Positions 34,715 through 46,447 are shown, counted from the first letter of the stretch. The stretch is DNA of 64,000 nucleotides from Hymenopus coronatus (GCA_030762935.1 CM060890.1:64048765-64112764), one strand, 5' to 3'. The notes: generated from the sequence alone by a model not told the origin. Numbers and translations: made by a program.

Positions 34715-37700
34715 CGGGCAGATGACACAGGGTGCCGTCCAGTACACCTGCTTTCATTATCCGCGGACAAGTGGCAGGACTTTTGCTATTACTATTTATT
34801 TTCATGTTTGCAATTTATAGACGTAAAATGGATATCCTACTCGATATTTACCTTGGCAACTGAGGGTAGCCCCTGGGGGGGGGGAGTTAAGATTTGTCAG
34901 CCTACGGGATCTGAACCCGAAAACTCTCCTGCTCATTAGTTAAGAATTCAGTATACATAAGGAAACACTAAACTAAAAATGAGGGGGGAAAAGGAGACAT
35001 TTGGACATTCACAATATGAAGTAATGACTTAATAAGAGAGGATACGAATGGCAGCTGGACGTATCTGAAATGACACTAAATAGTATGTTTATATTTCAAG
35101 AGATAACTTACCGGCGGATGGAAATAGGTGACCTGGAATGCTAAATAGCGATGGTAATAATCTTGCTCCTGGATTAAAAGGGTGTAAGCTTAGTACAGAA
35201 CCAAGCAAAAAAGAATAACTTTATAGTTGCGAAGGGCAGGTTGCTGAATCGAGCTTTCAAAATAATTGTCTCGAATGGGTATAAAGTTTGTGTAAGAATA
35301 TTTGGAGGTCGACTAAAACAATGATGAGTGCGACCCGCCTACTATCTTCACTGATAAACAAGACGGGTAAAGCGAAGGCTTTTAACTTGAAATGACCCCG
35401 TTGAATTCCTCAACTCCTTTAACCCACAGAGTATATCTGCACACATCAAATAAGGGGAAGTTGGGCCACCTTGTACATTTGATTTTGGAAAGTACAAAAG
35501 CAGTTATAGTTTCATTTTAACTTGAATATCGGATATTGTTTGTTATAGAATTACTTGATTTCTGTTCCTTAATTTCCTGGGATACTGTTTTCTTCCTATC
35601 ACAACTTCCAACACAGGTCCACTTTTGAGACGTTAACAAATTATGTTCGACATTTTCTGGTAAAACACCACACTTACCATAATCTTTATATTGGAACATT
35701 ATCATATGTGATTTATTGACATTAATCATATACATTACACATGCATACACATCACTTAGTGACATAATTGGTACTGACAAGATGTCTATAAATTACTTCC
35801 TCGCGAACATTTGTTGTAGTTTTTATTTGTTTATAGCGAAATTAAGTTCAAAGATTAACTACGCAGGTTAGAGAATGAGCGATAATGAGGTGCACTGTAC
35901 AACACCACCAGCAGAAATAGTGAGCACACATAAGGCATGACAACAGAAACTGGTACTAGTCACCAGCTGGACTACTTGTAATTATCATAAAGAAGAGGAA
36001 GAAATCCGTGTGTAAAGTTACGAGTGCCTATTTATCTGCACGGTACAAAAGCGTTCTGGCTTACCGCAAGTCAAGTACGAGCTATCACACAATCAGGTCT
36101 TTAAGAGAGCTTGCTCTGCCACTAAATAAACCACAGCAACCTGTTTTAGTTCACACTAACACTGCTGCGGAAGACAGATCAGGCTCGAATATCTCCCAAA
36201 TTAATTTCAAACATCCGAGAGGATTCGAAAAGAGCATCGTTTATCTTTGGGAAGGTATCGAGAGGGGGGACCTTCTGCTTCCATGAGTGGCGTAATTTGT
36301 CAAAGCCTCATTACCGACTAAGCGATTGGGTACACAAAGATATCACACCTTACTAATAAATTGAAGTATGCGTGTAGATTCATCTGCAAGCACATGCAAC
36401 ATTCATGATCTCCCGCTTCAAAAAGACAACTTCAACTTGTGCTTCTCTAAATGCAATGGTTTTACAACTGCCGCTTCATTTCCCAAGTGTTGCCGTTTCC
36501 ACTTTCGGACAGGTTTACATGCAAGGGCGGCACGCACTCTTGCAGCGACTTTAGTAGCTTTTGTAACCAATTAAGTGAAATTGGACCGGTGAGGAATAAA
36601 TTAGCAGCATTTGAACCATTCAATGCTAAGCTGAATGCTGACATTTTTTTTTTTTTTTTTTTTCCTGAAACGTCTAGAAACGATGAATATGGTGTATGAC
36701 ATTGAGCCTCACAATGAAAGATCATAGGTTCACACCCAGTCAAGTCTGGGCATTCTGATAAAGGATTTTTCGTGGGCCGATGCAAATGCTGGGACGATTA
36801 TCATATTCAAGTATTTTCATGCCCCTTATTTTCAAATTTTTCGTATTTCAATACTGCAAGACCGGAAACGATGAAATATGGTGTGCAGCGTGCCTATGAT
36901 AGTAATCTGGAGAATAGTTTCTGGCGTCTGTTATTGAGCCCTTCTTTCTTTTAGAGCAACATTTTGAAGAAAACACTCTGCCCGAATATGGGTTTGAATA
37001 AGCAGTGGCTTTGATAGGAAATATGCCTTCATAAGTAGAAGAGGGTGTTTAAATAGTATTTGTGTCAGAATGTTACCTTTGTAAACAGAGGGGCTGTGGT
37101 CAATATCTGAGAGCACGATTTGTATTTTCACATATTGCGATTAACGTGTGCGGCTTAAACGGTGAACGACAAGGAAACAGCTTTACCATTGCGTTTGGTA
37201 CAGCTCTATACCCGAAAGCATCATTTGGATGTGGTGGATTCTAGAGGAATCCTCTTTTGTAGCTCACTATCCGGAGAGGAGGGCATTAAGGCCTGTTCGT
37301 GTCGCAATACCGGAAAAGCTGCTACAACCTGTATCCGAAACTAAAAATCCAACAAGTTATATGAACTCAGTGGGAAGGCACAGGCGGTAACGTCTGTGAC
37401 CTATATTTGGGAGGTCCTGGTTCAAAGCTCGTGAACCGACCAAATGGCTTATCCTCCACCCACTCCACCAGTGGCTTCCATCAACCATCAAGGTAAATAT
37501 CGGATTGAATATTTAATATCACGACGCAAAGTTCCACTGGGTGTCACTCTAATGCAATCTGCTTGTGGCGTAACAAAGTAACATGGTATAAAAGGATGTG
37601 GCATTGAGGGCTGGCTGCACTCTGCCATCTGGATGGTGAATCAGCTAGATTGTGGCACCATAACGCCATCTTTTGTGCGAAGTGAAAGTGGAATGGTTGG

Positions 37701-38729
37701 AGAATTACTTGTAAAACGCTTCTGTCTACAACATATCTTATCGAATAGATCCGTAACGATACGACCAAGCGGGTAAATAAAATAAGTTTTAATAATAAAT
37801 AAAAATAAATAAAATAAATTTCAAAAGCTCTATGACATCCCAAAGGGTATTAAAATCCGTATTTAGTATTCTGGGTGCTGTCTAATACTGAATCAATGAG
37901 TAACTCATTTGTTTTCTATCGCTCTCCTGAGGTGCGCTTGTCTCTTTCTCCCAGGTATGGAGATTGCGTCAGTTAACTTCGAAGCACATCAAACAGGTGG
38001 TTACAAGCCGCATCAAAAATGCCACACTCAATCTTCTAGCTTAGAAGACTTACAAAAGTGCGACTTTCCTTATACTTACGCTTTTATGTAAAATATTCGA
38101 GGTCACTATCTTCTATGATTTGGCACGGACGCTAACGATGTTCTTCGCCCCAGACTTGAGATGGCTTACACAGTAAGCAGCTGCTTCTTGTTATGTGTAA
38201 CTTTATTTAATGACCTCTAACATCACCGGTCTTATAGCGACAAGTGTATTTACATTGTTTCAGTACCTACATATTTCAAACATACATTAATTCAAGCATA
38301 TTAACAAGTGTGACACCTGCCCAATACAAGCTGGTTAATTTACAATTTTGTAACAATTTAATTAATGACAGTAAATTTATCGGTTAATTTTTGGCTGCCT
38401 AAATAGCTGGAGGATTTGGTTGTTGAGGATCGGAGTAGTGGTTTTAATGTGTTTCACAGTCACCTTTTGTTGTAAATACCACAAAAAGTTTGACCATATT
38501 ACGGCTCTTAATGGTTTCGTTTTTATTACAAATATATAGTAATTAAGAGCGGAGGTAAATCATTTTTTTTAAAAAACTCCAAAAATGACAATACTTTTCA
38601 AGGAACGATATTATCATTATTTGTTTACATAATTGTAATCTGTTACAATGGGGATTGTGATGAATAATTTCATGGATTATTAGCTAATATGCTTTGAACC
38701 TGTATTTAACATGTTTCTTCTGGACACCT

Positions 38730-38730
<1 letters not shown>
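34713..38730. other. Unassigned stretch with weak tRNA-like relics
   Basis: 4 kb without recognised transposases or genes. Possible decayed SINE heads are on the minus strand near 34890-34947 (B box GGGTTCAGATCCCG) and on the plus strand near 37385-37440 (CCTGGTTCAAAGCTCGTGAA) and 36700-36740 (ATAGGTTCACACCCAGTC). A T-run of about 20 is at 36643-36663. Frames at 36008-36286 and 37544-37843 have no recognisable domains. Confidence 0.4.

Positions 38731-38766
<36 letters not shown>
38731..38766 (+). repeat. Poly(T) tract, 36 nt
   Basis: Uninterrupted T-run, the longest in the window. No SINE body is recognised on either side. Confidence 0.95.
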
Positions 38767-38768
<2 letters not shown>

Positions 38769-38925
38769 TAATGCACTGCAAGAATTAGTTTTGTAGGTGC
38801 TTCAAGTGTAATCTGTGGATAATGACGGAATTCTAACAATATTAGAAATAAACAGATTACTACATTTTGGTAATAGCCCGATAACGAGAACAGGAATGCA
38901 TATCATGACCATATGATAAAAAAAA

Positions 38926-39293
38926 TCTGATGTTTCATTCCCATGATCTTTTCTAACCTTAGCAAAATTGGTCTAATTACTTCCTTGTAATTAGAAGGGA
39001 AATAAGAGAATACGCTAGGCTAAAGCGATAGTCAAATCGGTTAAAAGCCGGTTGCTATGTGATTTAAAAAAGGAAAAGAAATGACAAATTCCCATTTGGG
39101 AAGAGTTTTAATTATTTTAAAATTAAAACTAGCAACAAAGAATATCTCGGAAATGAGTAGCTCCAAAAATTATAAATAAATAGAATTAATTTATGATATA
39201 AGTATCGGTTTGTGCATCTCTTACGGTTTACCACACATGCAAAAGTCATCCAGAAAGAAGAGGTGCTATTCCCAGAAAATTCAAGTCATATTG
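38926..39293 (-). mobile_element. TAGA element, 3'-half fragment
   Basis: From TCTGATGTTTCATTCCCATG and TCTTTTCTAACC (decayed stem-loop and subterminal repeat) through the ACGGTTTACCACACATGCAA block to CCCAGAAAATTCAAG, then lost. The half carrying the CA tract and palindrome is missing. Confidence 0.8.
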
Positions 39294-39651
39294 TCACATC
39301 CTACATCTTGAGTCGGCACGCATCATCATTTGCAGTTCCAGATTGTCAACATCTGTCAGCCCTGGTCCACCAGGATAACTTATACACCACCACACAGGGC
39401 CACTTATTGGACGGCATCCCAAGACAGCGCATGCTCCCCCCCCCTTTTTTTTTCGTCTATACTTTTATAAACCATCAGAGGCAGCAATTGGAGACAGAGT
39501 GTTGTGAGTGGTGATTCGCTTAATTTTTAGGCTTATATATTAACATTGCCTGCTTATAGGTGTAGTGCAGTGATAACTTGATATTATATGCATGTGCGCG
39601 GCTTAAACGCCTATGCTGTTACGGCAGCAGAACACCATATATATAATAATA

Positions 39652-39653
<2 letters not shown>
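39294..39653. other. Unassigned spacer
   Basis: Less AT-rich at 39300-39440, with a C9/T9 run at about 39436-39453. No recognised homology. Confidence 0.4.

Positions 39654-39684
<31 letters not shown>
39654..39684 (+). repeat. Poly(A) tract, 31 nt
   Basis: Preceded by (AAT)n. It lies 15 bp before the 5' end of the next TAGA copy. Confidence 0.95.
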
Positions 39685-39688
<4 letters not shown>

Positions 39689-39700
39689 GTTAAATACATT

Positions 39701-40232
39701 TTTACTTTCTCTTGCCCCGTATGTACAAAGTACATAGGGCTAGAGAAGTATTGCATTCCACCCAAAAAATCGATGTCGAGATTTCACCGGAAATACATGT
39801 TTTAGGACCCCCTGAATCCAAAAAAAGTATTTCCAGAAAAAGGTCCGTGTGTGTGTGTGTGTCCGTGTGTCTGTGAACACGATAACTAAAAAACGAAAAG
39901 TAGCTAAAGTACCAAACTTGGTATTTAAGTTCAGTATCTTCCAGGGATGCGACACGAAGATTTTGAGAAAAATCCCACCACCCCAAACTACCCTTAACAT
40001 GGAACTTTTTTCGAAATTTTTGTTTTTCTTAAACATGGTTCTAACGATATTGATTAAAATATCGTATATTAAAGATATTTACCTGACAAATAAAATGTAT
40101 ATCTTGAATTTTCTGGGAATAGTTTCTGAAGAGTAGTTTATTCTGGATGAATTTCGCTTAATTTGGCATAACTAATAAACCGTAAGAGATAGACAAAAAC
40201 TTGCTATACCAAAAAATGTAGGCCTTAATTCA
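39701..40232 (+). mobile_element. TAGA element, 3'-truncated copy
   Basis: Intact 5' end TTTACTTTCTCTTGCCCCGT with ATGTACAAAGTACATAGG, a (GT)n tract (39847-39862), GATGCGACACGAAGATTTTG, and the body to GACAAAAACTTGCTATACC. It breaks at ATGTAGGCCTTAATTC, where unrelated sequence begins. One of the better preserved 5' halves. Confidence 0.85.
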
Positions 40233-40238
40233 AAATCT

Positions 40239-40326
40239 TCTCGGGCTTCTAGCCAGATAAAAACTTGGCTTGACACCAACGTTTCGAAGAAGTGCATCTT
40301 CCTCGTCTTCAGGGTGAACTCAACTG
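40239..40326 (-). repeat. Hammerhead-ribozyme-like motif of a retroelement relic
   Basis: On the minus strand CACCCTGAAGACGAGGAAGA is followed by TGCACTTCTTCGAAACGTTG and GTGTCAAGCC. The core C-T-G-A-N-G-A, a stem GAGGAAG/CTTCTTC, the G-A-A-A-C joint and a terminal GTC fit the hammerhead layout with a very short stem III, as in Penelope-like retroelements. There is one extra C between the first core and the stem, and no stem I pairing is visible, so activity is doubtful. A plain dispersed-repeat motif is the alternative. Confidence 0.35.
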
Positions 40327-40734
40327 TTTATGTACAATGTACCATGTAACCATTTTGTATTTTGACGCGGCTGTCAAACTTGGTGACCTAGGGGTAATAC
40401 TGAAACATACAACATTTCTTATGTTAGCGACATTGCCAACTTGAACTTTCATAAAAACCACGGTAAGCGAGGCGTTAGTCTCTTTGTATTGTAACTATAG
40501 TGTGGAGCGGATGTACAACTAGGACACCAAGATTGCCCCCGCGCCAGCAGGGACCATGAAAGAAAGGTAAAATATAATTTTGCCCCCTTTACTGAATTAT
40601 GCACATTATTTCCCTTGCTGTATAGGATTGCATATAGCTGTGTCCCCACATGCACGCCCAACTGTAGTAAAAAGTACATTTTTCTTAGTCCAACCTCTCC
40701 TCAGAAAGCGAGTCCCTTGAAATAGCAGTGGGCT
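40327..40734. other. Unassigned spacer
   Basis: No recognised content. It separates two TAGA fragments that both lack their 3' halves. Confidence 0.4.
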
Positions 40735-41135
40735 TGACAATATTATTTGTCATGTAACAATCTGTAATAATTATATTAAAATCTGTGTAGCCATTTTTGA
40801 AAAAAAAGATCAAATGTTTTCCAATGTAAAGGGTAGTTTGAGGGAAGGGAGTTTATTTTTATAAAGCCTTCGTGTCGCTTCCTTGGAAGATGCTAAACTT
40901 AATTATAGGTTTGGTACGCAATCTGGTTTTCGTTTCTAAGTTAGTTATTCAGACACACACATCCCAGCACATTCACAGGTGGACATCACTCACAAAACGC
41001 ACGCGCGCCTTGTTCTACATTTTTTTTTTTTTTTTGCATACAGTGCATTTCCAGTAAAATTGCGATATCAATGTTTCAGTGGAATGCAATACCTTCTCCA
41101 ACTACATTATGTACTAAGTAGAGAAACGTAAAAAC
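40735..41135 (-). mobile_element. TAGA element, 5'-half fragment
   Basis: Plus strand begins mid-element (TATTTGTCATGTAACAAT) and runs through AAAGGGTAGTTTGAGGGAAG, TTGGAAGATGCTAAACTTAA, a broken CA tract with a T16 run, and the end ACTACATTATGTACTAAGTA then GAGAAACGTAAAAAC. The 3' half (stem-loop side) is absent. Confidence 0.8.
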
Positions 41136-41414
41136 AGAAAATCGATTTTACGTATTGAGATTTCCTTTGTTTCTAGCTGACCAATGGTATTTTTTTCACC
41201 TATTTCGAATTCTGTCAGCTTAATGCGGGCTACCCAACGTCAAACTTCGACAACGAAAACATGTGTTGAATGCAGATGCATTGCTATTTCCGACTCCTTT
41301 AGTAGTACTAGTAGCAACAATCTTTTTTCCTTTTATTAATAGTGTGCATTAAAGCTGTTTATGGTTCTTTGAAAATATTTAACCTTTGTCTGTGTTTTCT
41401 AGCTTTACAAGTAA
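41136..41414. other. Spacer, nothing recognised
   Basis: AT-rich spacer between two TAGA copies. Confidence 0.4.
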
Positions 41415-42332
41415 TTACTTTCTCTAGCCCATATGTACCGTACACATAGTGGATAGATAAGGTAGGTACTGTATCCCACACAAAAATTCGATGTTGAGAT
41501 TTCACCAGAAATGTGTGTTTTGAGGTCCCCCTAAGTCAGACTTTTTTTTTATGAAAAGCTGCACGTTGTCTGTTGTGAGCATAGCTCAAAAACGAAAAGA
41601 CCCTTAAATACCAAACTGAGTATTTACGTTTATTATTTTCCAAGGATGCGATACGAACATTTTGAAGAACCCCCACCCTCCACATACCACCGAAAACAAC
41701 ATTAAGTACTAAACTGAGTATTTAAGTTTATTATCTTTCAAGGATGCGACGCGAAGATTTTGACTCCACATACCACAGTTTACATGGAAACATTTCTCAA
41801 CATTTTATTTTCTAAAAAATAGCTCTAACAATTTTGATTAGTTTGCCGTATATTAAAGATTTCCACCACATATAAAATGTAAATTTTGAATTTTCTGGGA
41901 TCTGGATGAATTTTGTTAAATTTGTATACCTATTAAACCGCAAGTGACAAAACCATAGATCGCGTTAAAACACATAATTTGTCATATACATTTTTCTTGT
42001 AGAGTTCACCGTTTTCGATATATACCTTGTACTGGTTTCAGTTACTATCTAACTTTCTAGATTTCGCTTTATCTCTTGTGTTTTACTGCATGCCTTGCAA
42101 AACGAATCGAACCTCAATTGTTTCACATAGTGACCAGCTTTTATAACATTTGACTATCGCTTTTGCCTAATGTATTCCCTTATCTTCCTTCTATTTATAA
42201 GGAAGCAAGTAATATAACCACTTCTGCTATTGTTTAACTTGATTAACATGATGTAGATAAAAGAATATTCTTTTGCAAGAATAGTTTGTATATTGAACCG
42301 CTAAAGAAAGTTACGTGAATGGAACATGTCAG
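41415..42332 (+). mobile_element. TAGA element, full-length with internal duplication
   Basis: 5' end TTACTTTCTCTAGCCCATAT and the palindrome core ATGTACCGTACACATAGTGG. The TG tract is almost lost (TGTCTGTTGTGAGC). The block around CAAACTGAGTATTTACG-CAAGGATGCG is present twice (41604-41692 and 41702-41776). The 3' end is TAAAGAAAGTTACGTGAATG then GAACATGTCAGATC. The stem keeps pairing through a G-T wobble. Confidence 0.85.
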
Positions 42333-42369
42333 ATCAGAAAATAAACCTGAGTTTTATTTATGGACGCAG

Positions 42370-42577
42370 TTAGATGGCGTTAGACTAAGACTGTTTAATT
42401 CTGGTCAGAGGTCTCTTATCAGACACGAGGTTCCTTTAGGTACCGTAAATCACGGGACCAACAGCTTTATTTCCCTTCCGAAGGAAGCCATTCTAAGGAT
42501 TTTTACGCCCGAAAAAATCCATCGCTCTCCGCCGAGTTTGAACCTACGACCTAGAGAACCACAGGCTAACATGTTAC
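42370..42577 (-). repeat. SINE family a, copy 3
   Basis: Minus-strand head with AACATGTTAGCCTGTGGTTC and B-box region AGGTTCAAACTCGG, then GGAGAGCGATGGATTTTTTC, GGGCGTAAAAATCC and CCTCTGACCAGAATTAAACA. It lies between two TAGA copies. The A-box side abuts the 5' end of the next TAGA copy. Confidence 0.8.
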
Positions 42578-42580
42578 ACT

Positions 42581-42936
42581 TTTTACTTTCTCTACACGTA
42601 CTTGTACATAGTGGATATAGAAGGCATTTTATTCCACTCAAAAATTCGATACTGAAATTTCACCGGAAATATACGCGCGCGCGTGTGTGCGTGTTTTTTT
42701 TTTTTTGGTAGTGTTTAACGCCCACTTTTAATGTTCTGGCACCGCAGGCGATGACACTAAAGATGCATGAAGATGGAGCCCCGGTGGAATGAGATGGCGA
42801 GGGAAGCCGGAGAACCCGGAGAAAACCCGCCCCTGCGCCGCTTTGTCCACCACAAATCTCATTTGCGGTCGCTTAGGATCGAACCCGGGCCGTCTAGGTA
42901 AGAGGTGAATAGTCTGATCACTCGGCCACGGCGCGG

Positions 42937-42978
<42 letters not shown>

Positions 42979-43553
42979 GTGTCCCGTGAACAAGATAGCT
43001 CAAAACGAAAAGCGGTAAAATGCCAAACTTGGTATTTAAGTTTAGTATCTTCCAGGAATGCAACACGAAGATTTTGAGAAAAATTCCAACTCAAACTACC
43101 CTTCACATGGAAAAAATTTCGAAATTTTTTATTTGTTCAAAAGTGCATCTAACGATTTTGATTAAAATTCCGTATATTTAAGATATTTACAAACAAATCC
43201 TCTGGGAATAGCCCCTGAACACCTCTATATTCTGGATGAATTATGTTGAATTTTGTATAACTGGTAAACCGGAGAGACAAAAACTTACTGCAAAAAATGT
43301 AGATCTCCTTAAAACACGCAACTTCTATCATATACGTATTTTAGTAGTATCGACCATTTCAGAGATATTCCTTGTTATTTGTTTCAGATTTAAAATACTT
43401 AAACTTTTCTCACACAGAAATTTGTAAACTCCTGGTCATGGATAGAAGCTGATTTCAACCACGTGGCAACCAGCTTTTAAAATATTTGACTATCGTTTTA
43501 GCCTAGTGTATTCTCTTATTTTCCCTCTACTTACAAGGAGTGGAACACATATG
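42581..43553 (+). mobile_element. TAGA element carrying a SINE, 3' end internally deleted
   Basis: 5' end TTTTACTTTCTCTACACGTA with TTGTACATAGTGG. A SINE interrupts the TG tract at 42694-42938. After it the tract continues as (GT)n. The 3' side runs to CCTCTACTTACAAGGA and then jumps directly to GTGGAACACATATGATT, so the last about 120 bp before the stem-loop, including the subterminal repeat, are deleted. Confidence 0.85.
42694..42938 (-). repeat. SINE family b, copy 2, with poly(A)
   Basis: Minus strand: head CGGCCGCGCCGTGGCCGAGT with B box CCCGGGTTCGATCCTAAG, GTGGTGGACAAAGCGGCG, GGGTTTTCTCCGGGTTCTCC, and a 3' A-run (T13 at 42694-42706). It is inserted into the TG microsatellite of a TAGA copy and flanked by TG-rich sequence on both sides (GTGTGTGCGTG and GTGTGTGTGTG). 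It is markedly richer in GC than its host element, which suggests recent arrival. Confidence 0.85.
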
Positions 43554-43699
43554 ATTATTTAGGTAATGGATAGTTTTGAGGTGTATAGAAACTACAGATG
43601 CCGCTTCCGCTAGAACAACTATCGCTCAACGCATCTGCGGATATCACGACATGAAGTTAGAAGAGACACATGCGAAAATGTTTAATGCTACTAGCTTGC

Positions 43700-43757
43700 G
43701 AATAGAGAAAGCTCTATTCATTGTAGAATATTTCTACAATGAACATAATAATTTCTA
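43700..43757. repeat. Two adjacent perfect hairpins plus a direct repeat
   Basis: GAATAGAG-AAAG-CTCTATTC at 43700-43719 is followed by TTCATTGTAGAA-TAT-TTCTACAATGAA at 43717-43743. Then TTTCTACAATGAACA is repeated at 43743-43757 after an ATAATAA spacer. Stems are 8 bp and 12 bp without mismatches. No known terminal repeat matches. Confidence 0.85.
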
Positions 43758-44479
43758 CAATGAACAGCTAATGTCCATAATATGGTTCTAATTGGGAGTG
43801 TTCAGAAAAGAGAAAGTTGAAACTTATCCAAGGCTTCTTTCGCGTTGCCGGTATCTGGGAAAGCGTTAATTGTGAACGGTAACATTAATGTATTTTAACT
43901 TTATATTTTTCATTCTGGTTACCGTTCTCGAACATTGATAACCGCCATTAATGTGCAATGTTAAGAGTTGTCTACAAGGACAAAGAAGCAATAAATAGAT
44001 GTTATGTACTGTTAATTTCCTTTTAGTAAAATATTTAGCTTACACTTGTCTAATGCTGCATTCTTCCACCAAAACAAGTATTCTAGATTAACTAATAGAT
44101 TTCTAACCAAACTCGTGTTTCTAACGAGGTACTTGAGTGGGATTTCTTAAGAGGGAAGCACCAGTCGACTCAAAGTATTATCGATAAAACGCTCTGTTAG
44201 CTCACGAAGATATAGGCGCTTGGGCAGTTATTAGCTACACCTCGGCTGGCAGATATTTGAATCCAAATCACATTCAGGTCGTTTAAAAAAAAAAATGACT
44301 CGCCTCTAAGTAAATGTTTTGAAACTTTACTGTTAAAACATTAACTAGATACCACGTTTTAGTATCGTCGAATTTCGATGTCCTAAATTCCTTGACTAAA
44401 TATTTTTCTTATTTTTTACCCCCCTTGACTGTTATTGATTCAAATATTTCCAAAAGTCAGCTCTACACAACAAGATAGT

Positions 44480-44620
44480 GAAAACAGAGCTAATTTGTTT
44501 ATTATTTATTTCTGTTTCAGCCTGGTTGTTCATTGTCCTCAGGACAAAAGATTATCATTAATTGGATTCAAACCGGCCACCTAAATGTGACACAAACTGG
44601 CCAGGTGTCCGGACTGTATA
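44480..44620 (-). repeat. tRNA-headed SINE relic
   Basis: Minus strand: CAGTCCGGACACCTGGCCAG then a B box CCGGTTTGAATCCAATT, a short body with TTGTCCTGAGGACAATGAAC, and an A-rich tail AGAAATAAATAATAAACAAA. Head, body and tail order fits a SINE. Family differs from a-d. Confidence 0.45.
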
Positions 44621-45490
44621 TTACGTTAATACGGATCGTCTTACTGGATATATAGAAAAATTTATGTTAATCCGTTCATGATGACGAACAGAATGGCGGT
44701 CGATGCCATACATGACATCATTTACGATATTTCGCCAAGTACTTAATACAGTTCCTGACTTTTATACTGGATGCATTAAACTCATAAAACTGAGTATCAG
44801 GGTCCCATTTCTTATTCCGAATCTGTACACGTGAAGTCATTAGTGGGAGAAATATAAGAATTCCAGAGAGCAACAGTGGTTTTAAAAGAGTTCACCAGTC
44901 CATAGCCATCAACATTGTCATCAGCTTTTTTTTCTTCTACTCCTTCTAACTCTGTAATATTTAACTTTATCTAGTACAGTTGCTTTATAGGTTAATAGAT
45001 TCTTCACAATGCATTAGCTTCAGTACTGATATGCTAGGAAGCAATTTATAAATAATTAATATCCTGAAGCAGCTAAAACTTTAAGAGGAAGATATCATAA
45101 CGAAAAACTTTCAAAATGTGTAGGCTACAGTACATTCATGAGACTCCTGTATAAAATACAACTGTTATTTGTTAACGACGCTGTTAATTCCAGCACCACA
45201 TTACCGCCTCCGGTGTATCGGAATTTCAACCTGTAGGGACTTTTTACATGCCATGGAGCTGTTGCTTTCAAGCACACTTAAAAATCATAGGTCTGAGCCG
45301 GTATTAACCCACTAAATACTTCTTAAAAAGGACTGTGTGTGCATTCTAAAATAGTGCTAGTGAGATACTTTATTTTTACAAAGCTGAAAATCCAGTTTTA
45401 TATAACAACTACTATTGAGTGTCAATGTACAATGAGATTAGGATAGAGGCTGAAGGAGATTTCCTGTTGTTGCGCCAAATATGTTTTGGT

Positions 45491-46322
45491 TTTTTACTTT
45501 CTCTACTCGAACTATGTACATCGAGATTTTAACGGAAATATGTTTTGAGACCCCCTGAATACAAAAGAAAGCATTTTATAAAAATATCCGTGAGTTTGTC
45601 CGTCTGTTAATGTGTGTGTGTGTGGAGGGGGGCAGCATAGTTCAGAAACGAAAAATCCGTTATACTAAACTTGGTATTTAAGTTCAGTATTTTCCAAGAA
45701 TCCGACACGAAGATTTTCAAGAAAATCCTTACACCCCAACTACCCTTCACATGCAAAGATTTTCTAAAATTTTCTCAAAAATAACTCTAATGAATTTGAT
45801 TATAATATCTATATTACAGACATTTACATGACAAATAAAAAGGATATCTTCAATTTTCTGGAAATATCCTCTGAAGACATCTTTATTCTGGATTAATTTT
45901 GCGGAATTTTGCATAACTGGTAAGAGATAGACAACAACTTAACACACAAAAATATAGAGTTCGTTGAAACACAATTATGTTACATGGATTTATTTCGTGG
46001 GGTTAAACTTTCTGAGATTTCCCTTGTTATTGGTTTCAGATTTAAAATACTTGTACTTTTCATATAGCAATTCTCTAAACTCGTGGCCATAGAAACAAAG
46101 GAACTTCAATCACACGGCAACGAGATTTTAAAAGATTTGACTGTCGCTTTAGCCTATGCTACTCCCGTATTTCCTTTCTATTTATAAGAAAGCAAGTAGT
46201 AAGACAATTTCTTTTATCTTTTTTTTTTTCTGGATTAGCATGAAGTAAATAGAAAAATAAGCTTTTTAACAATAATTTGATGTAAATATGTAGAGAAACT
46301 CATGTGAATAGAACACATCAGT
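45491..46322 (+). mobile_element. TAGA element, full-length copy
   Basis: 5' end TTTTTACTTTCTCTACTCGA with CTATGTACATCGAG, a short TG tract (45612-45624) and GATTTTCAAGAAAATC at 45711. The 3' end is TAGAGAAACTCATGTGAATA then GAACACATCAGTTCTTTTTT. The stem-loop ATGTG-N7-CACAT is intact. Confidence 0.85.
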
Positions 46323-46447
46323 TCTTTTTTTAATTACTCTGTTCCATTTTCCATCCTAGGTTCTTTTAAGTCACAAAAGATGTTCGTACCGTGGAAGAAA
46401 GCAACAGAAAGCTGTTATATTCATTTTTCAACAGAAAAACATTGAAT

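Larger units (their letters stand above)
43554..45490. other. Unassigned stretch with hairpins and one SINE relic
   Basis: AT-rich. It holds two adjacent perfect hairpins at 43700-43743 and a tRNA-headed relic at 44480-44620. Nothing else is recognised. Confidence 0.4.

Noticed and set aside
34564..34820. Open frames on both strands with Ser-Leu or Arg-Glu and Tyr-Ile repeats
   Set aside because: Translations of a (CT)n(TA)n microsatellite.
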